From Dentipellis sp. KUC8613 (Eukaryota; Basidiomycota; Agaricomycetes; Russulales; Hericiaceae), in assembly GCA_002286715.1 (NCBI GenBank), contig NSJX01000042.1, positions 62,001 to 126,000 on the forward strand: a stretch of DNA of 64,000 nucleotides, written 5' to 3'. The position numbers were made by a program, and so were the translations under genes. Below are positions 25,701-38,496 of the stretch, one piece after another. Each line of letters opens with the position of its first letter. The stretch's first letter is position 1. The notes under the pieces are model-generated. The model was not told where the DNA came from. It worked only from the letters and a program-made list of their open reading frames with translations, and did not search any database.

Positions 25701-25796
25701 CGGGATGGCGGCGACGGGTGCGGGAGCGGTCAGGGCGGGGGTGGGGGGTATCGAGCACGGCGGGGGCGTACTTGTTGTGGGAGGAGGAGGAGGAGG
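22709..25796 (-). CDS. Sac7/Bag7-like Rho GTPase-activating protein
   Basis: RhoGAP that stimulates GTP hydrolysis by a Rho1-type GTPase, so it should tune cell-wall integrity and actin signalling. The family is recognised from FGKPLKESLKYASVQIS, YVWGYIPVVVAK, GLFLKEN, then the arginine-finger segment VEGTFRVSGSSKRMRELQ, YTPHDVASVFRRYLTQMPEP, and DLAVIFRPGIMSHPDHELSP, spread over exons between about 24.9 and 23.65 kb. The C-terminus is Gly-rich, then has SRSHTLPS typical of the group, three near-identical EHxAAR units, poly-Gln and His runs, and ends GGKGRS at TGA 22711-22709. The N-terminal exon begins after a CTGCAG acceptor at 25797 and contains Pro-rich sequence, a poly-Gln run and a Lys/Asp/Glu-rich charged stretch; it has no ATG, so a short upstream exon carrying the start was not found. 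Introns near 23.8-23.9, 24.45 and 24.7 kb have long CT tracts. Confidence 0.85.
22982..23062 (-). repeat. 21-base coding tandem repeat in the RhoGAP tail
   Basis: Three successive copies encode EHRAARA, EHQAARG and EHHAARG in the disordered C-terminus. The repeat is a whole number of codons, so copy number can change without a frameshift. Confidence 0.7.
23838..23865. repeat. four copies of GCGAAGA in a RhoGAP intron
   Basis: Perfect 7-base tandem, four units, inside a purine-only tract running about 23818-23935 on the + strand. It lies in the intron just before the exon encoding DLAVIFRPG. Confidence 0.8.
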
Positions 25797-26574
25797 CTGC
25801 AGCGGGGAGGAGGCAACGAGAAGGAGATCAGGCGGGACCTTCCGCGGCGCGTCTCACGCTGCTGTTGCTTCTAAAAGTCTCCTCCCGTCCGCGGCCACCA
25901 CTCTTGCGCTTGAGCTTGACGTCAGGCCCCAGCCGATCCTTGCTTTCTTTCTGCCTCTGCACGGCCAACACTCCCCAGCGTGGTCGTTTCTAAGGGCTCG
26001 CTGGTGCGCAGGGCCTGATATATCCCGCGCCTCGCCGCAGAGCTGCACCTCCTCGAGCTCGACCCCCTGCCTGCCGCACGTCCGTGCGCAGTGCTTTTTC
26101 GAATTCAATTTGCTGCCGTTACGCCTGGCTTGGCTCCGGGCTGCACAATGAATGCACCAGCTCCGTGGTGCTTGACTTGGAGCGGGGAAGCGATGACGTC
26201 GTGTGCCTGCACCTCCGGTATCAGCTTCCGTGTCAACGGCACCCAAAAACCTAAATATCCAAGTTACAGGTCGCGTAATGTCCCCCATGTGTGCATGCCT
26301 CACGTCGCTCACAGCAACATGACGAGAACGCAGTCGAGCAACATTTCAACCTGTCATCGTGCCAGCCAACCAAAAGTGCGCAAATACTCACCAACAACTC
26401 GCACCAGATTTTCAGACCGCCAAATCGAGGAAAGACACAAATATACTGATGGAAATAGATGATCGCCGCCCATACAATGACATACCGACGCCACGAAGAT
26501 ACACGACACCAACGCCTATGTAACCGCCAGAAACCGCCAAGCCAGCCGTAGCACCAAGATCGACATCCCAGCCT
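25797..26574. other. RhoGAP upstream region, start exon unresolved
   Basis: This should contain the RhoGAP promoter, leader and missing start exon. A minus-strand frame open from an ATG at 26288 to about 25854 exists but does not join in phase to the exon at 25796 and resembles nothing I know. The rest is noncoding flank shared with the 3' end of the GPI-protein gene. Confidence 0.4.
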
Positions 26575-27255
26575 CTAGAGGAGCGCAGCACCAACCCCAG
26601 CAAACGCCACAGCCGCCCCAAAGGTAACCAGAACCGTCGTCGCGAGCGACCCCGCGGCAGAGTTGGCCTTGACCGACGGGTCCGCGGACGCCGACGCGCC
26701 GGCGCCCGAGCTCGTCGTGGACTGCGTCTGGCTGGTCGACGGCATGGGCGCGGACGACACCGCGAGCGTCGCCGCGGGGCTGAGCGACGCCGAGCCGGGG
26801 CCGCCCGTCGTGCTCATCGCCAGCACCGGCGGGGCCGTGCCCGACGTCGCGCTCGCGCTCGTGCTGGTGCCCGTGTTCGCCGGCACGACGTTGCCCGCGC
26901 CCGTCGTAGTGACCGTGCAGTTGTCCGTGCCGGGCTGGACGGTGAGGCGGCCCGAGAACGCCTTGACGGCCTGCGCGTCCTCGACGACGACGGTGAGGAA
27001 CGTGCCCGGCGGGCCGATGTCCGCGATCCACGTCGCGCTCGTCCCCGACGCGACGGTGAACGTCTCGAGCGCGTTCTCGATCGGCTGCCCGTCGTGCACG
27101 ATGTAGATCTTGTACGGCGCGGTGCTGTCGCTCGTCCAGGTGAGCGGGATGGGCGCGCAGAGCGCGGGGTCGCCGGGCGCGGTCACCTGGAAGGCGTGTG
27201 CGGAGAGCGGAACGAGGGCGAGGAGCGCGGTGAGCGTGGTCGAGAGCGTCGGCAT
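26575..27255 (-). CDS. GPI-anchored Ser-rich wall protein, Kre9/Knh1-like domain
   Basis: Single-exon gene for 226 residues. The start is ATG 27255 and the stop TAG at 26577-26575. A signal peptide MPTLSTTLTALLALVPLSAHA is followed by a small beta-sandwich domain (AFQVTAPGDPALCAPIPLTW, YKIYIVHDGQP, TWIADIGPPGTFLTVVVEDA) of the type found at the N-terminus of fungal Kre9/Knh1 and related Ser/Thr-rich GPI proteins. Next comes a Ser/Thr/Ala-rich, probably O-mannosylated stretch, then a likely GPI signal (VKANSAAGS followed by a hydrophobic end). It is expected at the cell surface or in the wall; the molecular role is not known. A candidate TATA box (TATAAA on the minus strand) lies at about 27366-27371. 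It is head to head with a paralogue starting at 27878. Confidence 0.85.
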   Translation of the reverse strand: MPTLSTTLTALLALVPLSAHAFQVTAPGDPALCAPIPLTWTSDSTAPYKIYIVHDGQPIENALETFTVASGTSATWIADIGPPGTFLTVVVEDAQAVKAFSGRLTVQPGTDNCTVTTTGAGNVVPANTGTSTSASATSGTAPPVLAMSTTGGPGSASLSPAATLAVSSAPMPSTSQTQSTTSSGAGASASADPSVKANSAAGSLATTVLVTFGAAVAFAGVGAALL

Positions 27256-27877
27256 CTTGGCGGTCTTCTGAGAAGGCGAAGGATGGATGGGAAGGACCGA
27301 AGAGTAGTTTGTGGTGGGTGGGTGGAGAAGGGAAGAGACGTTCGGGCGGCGGGGACAGTTGGATGTTTATAAGGAGCCCGCCGGATCGAGGGTTCTGATT
27401 CAGCTGGGCGGCGGGCTGCCAGCCATCTGGGGTGCATTCCTGTCCCGCATTCGTTCCGACTATGCATGGCGTGCTGACTTGTTTGTTTTTTAGGTGATAA
27501 AACGCCCGGAGGTTCGTCTTCCATTCAATCCACGCTTCGAGACAAAGAGGGGAACCCGCCAAGGCTCTCGTGGAAGCAGGTGTCCAAATTCGTCTACTCG
27601 ACCACTTCTCACTCCTTTCAAGACTTTAAGACAAGCCTGGTAACACAGCGGGGCAGCCCTCTGGGTGGCGGGGACGGTAAGCGGCCCCGCGAACCAAGTT
27701 GAACATGTTCGTGACCTATAGGCATCCAAGATGCCTCCGTGACAGTCACGCGCAAGCCCTGCTATTTGAGGCAACTGAGTAGGAACGAACCTCCATCAAC
27801 CGACCACAACCATCCTACGCAGGCCGCCAACACTCTATCTACAGCATCCACCCCCACCCACCGCCGCCGCCGCCACA
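27256..27877. promoter_or_regulatory. 622-base shared divergent promoter of the GPI pair
   Basis: No gene is seen between the two ATGs. A minus-strand TATA-like box lies about 110 bases before the leftward gene. Just before the rightward ATG is a C/A-rich leader with CCACCC and CCGCCG units, typical of fungal 5' leaders. Confidence 0.55.
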
Positions 27878-28585
27878 ATGAAGACCACGTCTACCCTCGC
27901 GCTCACCCTCCTCGCGCTCCTCCCCGCCGCGCTCGCCGAGTTCACCATCAACACGCCGTCAGGCGTGACCGAGTGCGAGCCGGTGCTGCTCAGCTGGACG
28001 GAGGGCACGCCGCCGTACTACCTCTCGCTCGTGCCCGCGGGGCAGCCGATGGCGCAGCCGATCAAGCAGTGGGCGCCGACGCAGGACACGAGCCTCACGT
28101 GGAACGTCGACCTCCCCGCGAACACGAACTTCAACGTCGGCTGCAAGGACGGCACCGGCAAGCAGGTCTTCACCGCGCTCATCACCGTCGGCGCGAGCAC
28201 CAGCGGCGAGTGCAAGGACAAGGACAAGGGCGCCTCCCCCGACACCGCCGTGCTCGAGGGCAGCCAGTCCGGCAGCAGCGCGCCCGCCGCGACGGCCCCC
28301 GCAAGCAACGGCAACGGCAACGGAAACAGCAACGGCAACAGCGCAGGCCCGATGTCGCTCGCAGCGTCCACCTCGGGCACCGCGACGCACACGGGCTCGT
28401 CGTCCGCGTCCGGCTCCGCGTCGCACACCGGCACTGGCACCTCGTCCTCCGCGAGCGCGTCCTCCACCGCCAGCAGCCACAAGGCCAACTCGGCCGCCCA
28501 CGGCTCCGTCGCGCTCACGACCGTCTTTGGCGTCGCCCTCGGCGCCGCGCTCGGGTTCGTCCGCTTCGGCTGGGTCGGGTTCTGA
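27878..28585 (+). CDS. GPI-anchored Ser/Gly-rich wall protein, paralogue
   Basis: Single exon, 235 residues, ATG 27878 to TGA 28585. The signal peptide MKTTSTLALTLLALLPAALA leads into EFTINTPSGVTECEPVLLSW, YYLSLVPAGQPMAQPI and TWNVDLPANTNFNVGCKDG, the same Kre9/Knh1-like beta domain as the divergent neighbour. Then come a Lys/Asp patch (CKDKDKG), an Asn/Gly run and a Ser/Thr-rich stalk. The end has a GPI-type signal (HKANSAAHGS then a hydrophobic tail). Both proteins share a KANSAA motif at the predicted anchor region, which supports common origin by inverted duplication. Cell-surface location is inferred; enzymatic activity is not expected. Confidence 0.85.
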   Translation: MKTTSTLALTLLALLPAALAEFTINTPSGVTECEPVLLSWTEGTPPYYLSLVPAGQPMAQPIKQWAPTQDTSLTWNVDLPANTNFNVGCKDGTGKQVFTALITVGASTSGECKDKDKGASPDTAVLEGSQSGSSAPAATAPASNGNGNGNSNGNSAGPMSLAASTSGTATHTGSSSASGSASHTGTGTSSSASASSTASSHKANSAAHGSVALTTVFGVALGAALGFVRFGWVGF

Positions 28586-29653
28586 TCGTACGCGGGCTAT
28601 CTGGACTGTGGACTGGGACTTTGGACTTCGGACTCTGGGCTCGAGTTCTGCGTCTGGTGTCGTATCCCGGTCGTTTCGCCACTTCTGCTCCCTCTCTTTT
28701 CCCTTCCCCTCCACCTTCACCTTCGCTCCGCTCCTGTATAGCAGATCTACGCATCGGCCGCCGGCAGCGGCGTGGAATTTTGTATTTCTGATGATATTCT
28801 GTATTATCTTATGTAGAGGCCTTCAACGCGATACCCTATACCTATACGTATTAACGTATACCCTACCTATCTCCTGCCGCTGGGCATTGTAATTTCATCG
28901 AGTCGTGTTGTTCCTCTGAGGCGGGCGTGCGTACGCGTGGCGCGTGATCAATGGTTCGTTTGTTCGAGATAGGTGATGCTCGATGGGATTGGTGTTTGTT
29001 GAATGTGGAGAAGGTGGTCGAAGACTCGGATTCAACCAAGTGTGGCGGTGCTAGCGCTAAAGACGAATATGGGCGCCTTCCGCTTCTTTCCTATCCTCTT
29101 CGACAACGTTCGTGACGGGCGCACGTCGTACCGCAGCTTCAACAACCTGAACTGCGGACAACTATGGCATAGCTCTCAAAAAGCTACTGTTAATGGCAAC
29201 GACGAGGACTCGCACAGCATGCGGCTTGAGTATAGGACTGCCGGGTTTTCATACGAGGCCCATAAACGAACAGGTCACCGTACTAGACGGGTCCGGTTCT
29301 GGTCATGGGTGCTAAATTGTGCGTTGACTTTGTGCCGAAACGGACGGAATCTCCTCCACCACAAAGTCGGCGAGGCAGCTATCCTTGCTCCATTTTCTCG
29401 CATTCACGAGTGCCCTTGCAGGCCTTACGCGAAATGGTCGAGAATGCAGACCCGTCGACACGCTGAACCCAGACGATTTTGGTACGTTCTCCGGCAATCG
29501 GTCATATTCCAGAGTCATTGAAATCCAAATAGCATTGCGTCAAATCATGACCCGAACTGTAGCTGCGGGTATTTCGTACAATCAACATCAAACCTACAGT
29601 GTTCGACAGCAACAACAGCGACTACGATAGCAAACGTTTACAGCCTCAGCCCC
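28586..29653. other. convergent intergenic, no gene seen
   Basis: Lies between the 3' ends of the GPI-protein gene and the aldo/keto reductase. It includes an imperfect palindrome of TATACCTATACGTA type near 28835-28865 that could act in 3' end formation. Frames up to 172 codons in 29.0-29.5 kb have no family features. Confidence 0.5.
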
Positions 29654-31317
29654 CTAGGCCGACTTCGGCGTGGGCTTGATCGGCTGCGCCAGGGGCCACT
29701 TGTCCATCGGCGCAGCCGCCTTGAGCATGAAGTGGTCCTCGCGGCCGTCGCCCTATGCCACCAGTCACGGTGTCAGATACACGGTCTAGCAAACAGGATA
29801 TGGAGAGGCGGTGCTTACGATGATCCAGTTGGGGTACCCGACGTCGAACGGCAGGATGCTCTCGATGTACGCGATCTGCTCGTCGGAGAGCGCGATCTCG
29901 AGCGCCTCGATGTTCGCGTGCAGGTGCTCGACCTTGCGCCCGCCGAGGATCGGGAACACGTACGTCGTCTTGTGCAGCACGTACGCGATCGCCACTGCAG
30001 AATGTCAGCCAGGAATATCAGCATCCTGCATCACACCCGAAGGAAAAAGAAGGAGAAGGGGAAGGGAGGGAGAGGGGAAGGGGGAGGGGAAGGGCACGCA
30101 CCGGCTTGGATGCTCTTCGCGCCGACCTCCTTGGCGACCTTCTCGAGCGCCGCGCTCATCTTGCGCTCGTTCTCCGTGCGCTCCCAGTTCGGGCCCATCA
30201 TCAGGCGGCCCTTCTCGCCCGTCTCACGGCGCCGCTCCTCTTCCGCGTCCGTGCGCAGCTTGCCGCCGCCGAGCACGTCCCAGGGCGCCAGCGCCAGACC
30301 TGCGTCGAACGGGTGAGAGGGAATTATATGGTCAGATAGTAGGGGGACACGGACCCTCAGAGCGGGCCATCGGGATGATGTCGCGCTCGAAGGAGCGCTG
30401 GAGCACGTTCCATTGGCCTTGGTAGATGCAGAAGGGGGTCTTGCCCGTGAGCCGGGCGTAGGCGTTCGCCTTCGAAACGACCCACGCCGGTGTGTTCTAC
30501 AGACCCTACCGCTTCAGAATCTATATTGACCAGACAGAACAAACTCAACTGACCGAAATTCCCTGCGGACGAAATGTCAGGATTACAATGCGCGACGGGG
30601 AGAGGGGAGGGGAGAGAGGGTACGCACGAGGTAGAGGACCTTGCCAGCGATGACGAGGTTGTGCAGGTGCGTCATGATCTCCTCGACGCCGGTGCCCCAG
30701 TCCCACCAGTGCAGGTACAAGATGTCGATGTACGCCGTGCGCAGCTTCTTGAGCGACGCGTCGACGCTGTTGCGCAAGCTCTTGGCGCTGTTGCCGACGT
30801 ATGTGATGTGCTTCAGGGCGGAGTCCTGGCGCTTGTAGCAGGCGGAGTACTGGAGGCAGCACGGGTGGTGAGAATGCGCCCTCGGGATGAAGGCAAGCGG
30901 ACAGTACCTTCGTGGCGATGATGATCTGCTCGCGATTGGCGCGGGCCTCCATCCACTCGCCGAGAATCTCCTCGGACGACTCATCCTGGCTGCAATTCGC
31001 AGATGGCGAAAACACCCCCTCGTCAGAACGCACGGAGATCACAAAACGTGGGGTGTGAATGCGTACTAGGTGTTGGCGGTGTCGATGAAGTTGCCGCCGG
31101 CCTCGAAGAACGCGTCGAGCAGCTTGAAGCTGCTCTCCTTGTTCATCGCGCCGAACCCGCGCGCCTCCCACTTGTCGCCGATGGACATCGCGCCGAGCTG
31201 CAGCGGCGACACGCGCACGCCCGCGAGCGGGGACAGGACGCGGTACCGGCCTAGCGGGCTCTCGCTAGTCTGGGCCTTGTACATGCTATCCTTGAGATCC
31301 TGGACGTCCAAAGACAT
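29654..31317 (-). CDS. aldo/keto reductase, aryl-alcohol dehydrogenase type
   Basis: NAD(P)H-dependent reductase of the AAD/norsolorinic-acid-reductase-like branch, cytosolic, acting on aldehydes such as aryl aldehydes from lignin turnover (the substrate is inferred). The start is ATG 31317 ([13 protein letters not shown]) and the stop TAG at 29656-29654 after KPTPKSA. Visible motifs are [12 protein letters not shown]; the catalytic Asp in [10 protein letters not shown], whose next codon Tyr is split TA|C by an intron; [16 protein letters not shown]; the catalytic Lys in IIIATK; the catalytic His in [22 protein letters not shown]; and [21 protein letters not shown]. All four AKR catalytic residues are present. 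There are about seven exons. Two introns (about 30000-30105 and 30555-30630) start GTGCGT followed by pure CT tracts. Confidence 0.9.
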
Positions 31318-32553
31318 TGTTGATGATATGAAGTATCTGTGGTGAGGTCTGAGGTGTGGTGTTGTGTTGTGCAGAAACATACCTCCAGGGGCACCTCGCT
31401 TTATACTCGCGAGACACCCCTGTAGAGCGTGCAGGAGCCGTGCAGGACGCTCAAGCCGAGGCGGGACCCACCCTTGAGCGCATTGTCGGCATCGCTGCCT
31501 GCGCAGGGTCCATGGGTGCAGAACCGCATTGTACGCGATAATTCTGACTGAAATGCGAATATCTACCCTGCACACACGCGATAATCCTGACGCAAATGGC
31601 AAGAGGGAAATTCGCACCTGGGCGCTTGCGCGGTGGCACGGGCTCGGTGCCGCAGGTTTGCTTCCGGTGCTCGATGGACCGCCGAATGGACGGCGAGATG
31701 GTGTTGGCGAGAAGGTGGATCGACCCTGCTGGCATAGCGCAGTCTGGTGCCTGCCTAGTTACTAATCACTGGTAACAGGACAAATTGTGAGGCCCGCCTT
31801 GCTCGGAGCCATGTAGAAAGGCTTGTCTTTAGTGACCGGACGTGAGTATAGGTGCATGTCCGGATCCGAGTCGTGGTACGCGCGTCGACGTGTACTACAA
31901 TTACTATACATGTCGTCTACCGGCGATCACTCGTCTTTATTTATTTAAGGAGGGGGTCCGTCTTGGGTTTGTCCCTCGGACTCTTTCTGCCCGAATACCC
32001 TTGCAGTGCTACTTAGTGCGATTTCACGAAGACGCCACATCAGACTTCTGATAAGTGCCCAAGACGTTGAATGAGATTTCGAGTGTAGTATTCGATTTTC
32101 ATATTTCATGACTTACCGAGTGCAAGCAATAGCAAGTATTCGATTCGAAGGTTTGTCTGTCTACCGTTACGGCGCGTCTTCCAGGCGTTCATAGCGAGCA
32201 TTTTCTTCAGGTGTGAGATGGCTTGGACTGCCGAATATTCACAAAGCGAACAAGTCCTTTAAAAAAACCGGCAGAATCTTGTGCTCCCGGTCCCGGTCCC
32301 GCACAATAGTGTCGTGGGTGGAATTATCCCATGGCGCGATATCAATGGCGAGGCCCGCTGTGGACAGTACGAGGCTAGGAAGTGTCATAATCGTATCTTC
32401 AAGAGAAGCGCGGGTCGTTCCGGAGGATCAGCTCAGTGAGATGTCATTAAAACGTCGAAAAAATTCTACCCTTGCATTTACATATCCAAGTTACACCATT
32501 CATCCAGGCAGCGACGAAACCCCTTAAATCCTTTTTCATCTCGTTTTTCAGAT
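31318..32553. other. intergenic, reductase 5' to xylanase 3'
   Basis: Noncoding by inspection. It holds the reductase promoter. A short CGGTCC tandem is at about 32286-32300. Nothing else is recognised. Confidence 0.5.
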
Positions 32554-34211
<1,658 letters not shown>

Positions 34212-34290
34212 TTTGAGAGCAATAAGCTGAAGCTGCTGAACGGCCTGTTCGACGACTGCAGTTGCCGAGCATCCCAACCCACCTTGTCCC

Positions 34291-34298
34291 TATTTATA
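34291..34298 (-). promoter_or_regulatory. TATA box of the first xylanase
   Basis: Reads TATAAATA on the minus strand, 80 bases before the ATG at 34211. Confidence 0.6.
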
Positions 34299-34398
34299 CG
34301 GATGCTGCTCAAGCGTCCCCCGGGAATATATCGCTTAAAGAGTGGAGGGATGCGTGTGGTGGGCTGGCCCACGTGCGGCAGTGGAGACGGAGGGGGCT

Positions 34399-34420
34399 GG
34401 GCGGTCCGGTCGTGCTAGAA
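34399..34420. promoter_or_regulatory. GC-rich element shared with the second xylanase
   Basis: The core GGGCGGTCCGGTCGTGC on the + strand matches 37270-37286 at 16 of 17 positions and continues for 19 of 22. It lies 188 bases before the ATG. Function as an activator site is inferred from conservation in otherwise diverged promoters. Confidence 0.45.
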
Positions 34421-35429
34421 GGTTGAGTCTGCAGGCCAGCTTCGCCGAGCGTGCTAATCATGTAACACTTGAGATGCCGACGGAAGATGCAGGAGGATGG
34501 CACGCACCGTTGCCCTGCCCTGTCGTTCTCGGGCAATATTCGGTTGTCGGAGCTCTCTGGCGTGTTCGTCGTCGACTGCGTGCTGTTGATCACGCCTGCT
34601 GGCAGAGGCACTGTGTATGATTCATCGGCAGATGGGGAATTTGGACGTCGGCGGCCGTGCTTGGGCTGCAATTGCGAGACCATCGCGGAATGTCCATGTG
34701 AGCGACGGCGGCCCCCGAAATAGCGATCCTCGGAGCGTTATGAAACTGCGAGACAGCAGCTGAGCATGGTCGAGCAAATTGAGAGTAGGCGGAGGAGTGG
34801 GATTCTTTCGTGCAGGTCTTCTGACCTGGGCGATATAAATATCCAGTCGATGCGCATGGTATATCGCCTTGCAGACGAACGATCCAAGTCGTTGTCGTAA
34901 GCCTCGACACTGCGGAGCACCTAATCGTTAGCTGTCAGCTTCAGCGAGCATGGAAAACACGGACATTGTGAGCTCACAAAACGAAATCACCAGCAAAGTA
35001 TGTAGGCTGATGAAGGAGCCGAGTTGTACTGAGTCCGACATTTAGCACCACAAGCGCGCGCTGCGGGATCCTTGAGCACCATACGGTGAGACGGACGTTT
35101 CAGCGTGCATGGCTTCAAGCGAGACAGTGAGAACAAAGTCGCAAACTGGTGAAGAGCAAGAAAATCGACATGAAGGTCAGCTGTAAGCAAGAAAGCAGCT
35201 GACGCGTGGATCCAAGCGCGCTAGCGTCGTAACGCCGCCAGAGACACTTGCTCCCTTGGAGCTCTGCCCATGTTCACACATTACCGGCATCGTCGTGTAT
35301 GCTAAAGCCTTTAAACGCTTATTTCACAGAGGTAAAACCCAGATGACCATTCGTGACCAAATATACATTCGTTTGAGTTCCCACTCCCAAAACCCTTTTG
35401 ATACAACAGCCTCACACCAATACTCCCGC

Positions 35430-37006
<1,577 letters not shown>

Positions 37007-37070
37007 CTTGGAGGCGAGTAAGGAAGATTTGGCTTCGTCCTGCTGCTCGACCCTACCCACACCCACGCCT

Positions 37071-37076
37071 CTTATA
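37071..37076 (-). promoter_or_regulatory. TATA box of the second xylanase
   Basis: Reads TATAAG on the minus strand, 65 bases before the ATG at 37006, matching the placement in the first copy. Confidence 0.5.
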
Positions 37077-37269
37077 CCGCCAGGAATGCCTAATGTCCGC
37101 TCTAGGACCTCGGTCTTGCTCGACGATTGAACGCAGATTTTACACGTGAGGATGGCGGGAGAAACAATGGGCTTGGCATTGCCCTGGACATCGAGCTAAG
37201 GGGGTGAAGGGCTGCCGGTATGTGCAAGTGGGGAAGTGTACGTGAACCCAGCTGCCAGGAGGGTGACCC

Positions 37270-37291
37270 GGGCGGGCCGGTCGTGCAAGAG
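37270..37291. promoter_or_regulatory. GC-rich element shared with the first xylanase
   Basis: The core GGGCGGGCCGGTCGTGC on the + strand lies 264 bases before the ATG at 37006. It is in the same orientation relative to the gene as the copy at 34399. Confidence 0.45.
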
Positions 37292-38496
37292 CGTGGTCAG
37301 AGGACGGTACCGGCAGCAGCAAGCATTTCTCCGGGCTTGACGTATTGGTCGACGGTGTTTGAGCCAACGCAGAAGGTGGAACGTTGGCAGGAGCCATGCT
37401 GGCTGCGCTGACCTCCTGTGATCTCTCGGGCAAACGTCGGTTTCGTTTTTTCATACTGAAAAGAAGGGTAAAACTCGGATAAGTGCTGGCAGACGTAGGG
37501 CAAGATGCAAACGTACAGGAATATCCCGAGGTTGACGAGACTGAGCGCATGCGTTCGAAAAAGAATGCTGTCGGAACGTCCTCGTGGCAGGCCATCAGTA
37601 CAACACTGATGGTATGCGGGGTAATGGGAGTGTTCGAGAGGTCATGAGGACGCAAACACACCCATGTCGGCGCTGTTCTCAAACAACCTTTGTCTAGGCC
37701 TAATGATGAGAAGGAGAAGCATTACGAGCGGATGTAATTTTGTGCTCGCAGCCGGTTCGTTCCAACCCAATCGGAAACATGAAGCGCACGACGCTGAGCA
37801 TCACATGCTCGACATGGTCAAATCGTCTCGCGAGGACGATGTTCACGGAAAAATCGAGCGATGCAAACGGAAGCAGTTGACCATACGCAGCCGGATAGGA
37901 TTACGGCTCGGAAAACGGAAGGCACGACGGAACCGATGCAGTGGGCAAAAGCAATATATAGTACACGCGGGTAGCAATACAACAGATCACATACTGGGTC
38001 AGAAAAAACATGTTGTCCTCTTCAAGACACAACCCGACTCCTCCCAATCCCTTCCCGCCGATCATGAGCGCCAGCCGAAGCGATGCCTCCAGGACAGGTA
38101 AACGAGACTGGTCGAACGCAGAAGAGTTGCGTCTCAAAGGGGACCCACACCGCCGCCAAGCAGTCGATGCGTCGGGTCATTCGAGGGGACTGGAACGCGG
38201 ACAAGGAGGCTAGGAGCTAACCAAGCCCGAACTTTGGTGTCCCCATGATTGTTCTAATGAAGAAAATTGAACGCGCCCGCGAGGCTTTTATAGCTGCAGT
38301 CTTAGGTAACTTATTACCACGGTCTCGTGAGGAATGTCACGTTCAGTCACGTCTCTTCTCCTCGTGATTGTGTGGGCAAGTCGGCCTCCGAATTGGCCAT
38401 GCGAATGAGAACTTGTCAGAGACGAGCGTGCTCTCTCCTTCATCGCTACCACGACGAGCTCGACAACGGACATACGCACGCTTGAAATTGAGCAGC

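Larger units (their letters stand above)
34212..35429. other. intergenic between the tandem xylanases
   Basis: Holds the promoter of the first xylanase, including its TATA box and GC-rich element, and the 3' region of the second. I see no intervening gene. A second pair of CACGTG-like and GTATATCG sites near 34370 and 34860 is unassigned. Confidence 0.5.
37007..38496. other. divergent intergenic, xylanase and Pex11-like gene
   Basis: Contains the second xylanase promoter. Short frames here, for example minus-strand 37140-37682 and plus-strand 37664-38101, show no signal peptide, domain or clear splice structure, so I do not call a gene. A small lineage-specific secreted protein cannot be excluded. 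Confidence 0.45.

Noticed and set aside
25854..26288. Minus-strand frame upstream of the RhoGAP as its first exon
   Set aside because: Its donor is out of phase with the acceptor at 25797, and the sequence does not resemble Sac7-family N-termini.
37140..38137. Several 70-180-codon frames between the xylanase and the Pex11-like gene
   Set aside because: No signal peptide, domain, conserved motif or clear splice sites; the lengths are expected by chance at this GC content.
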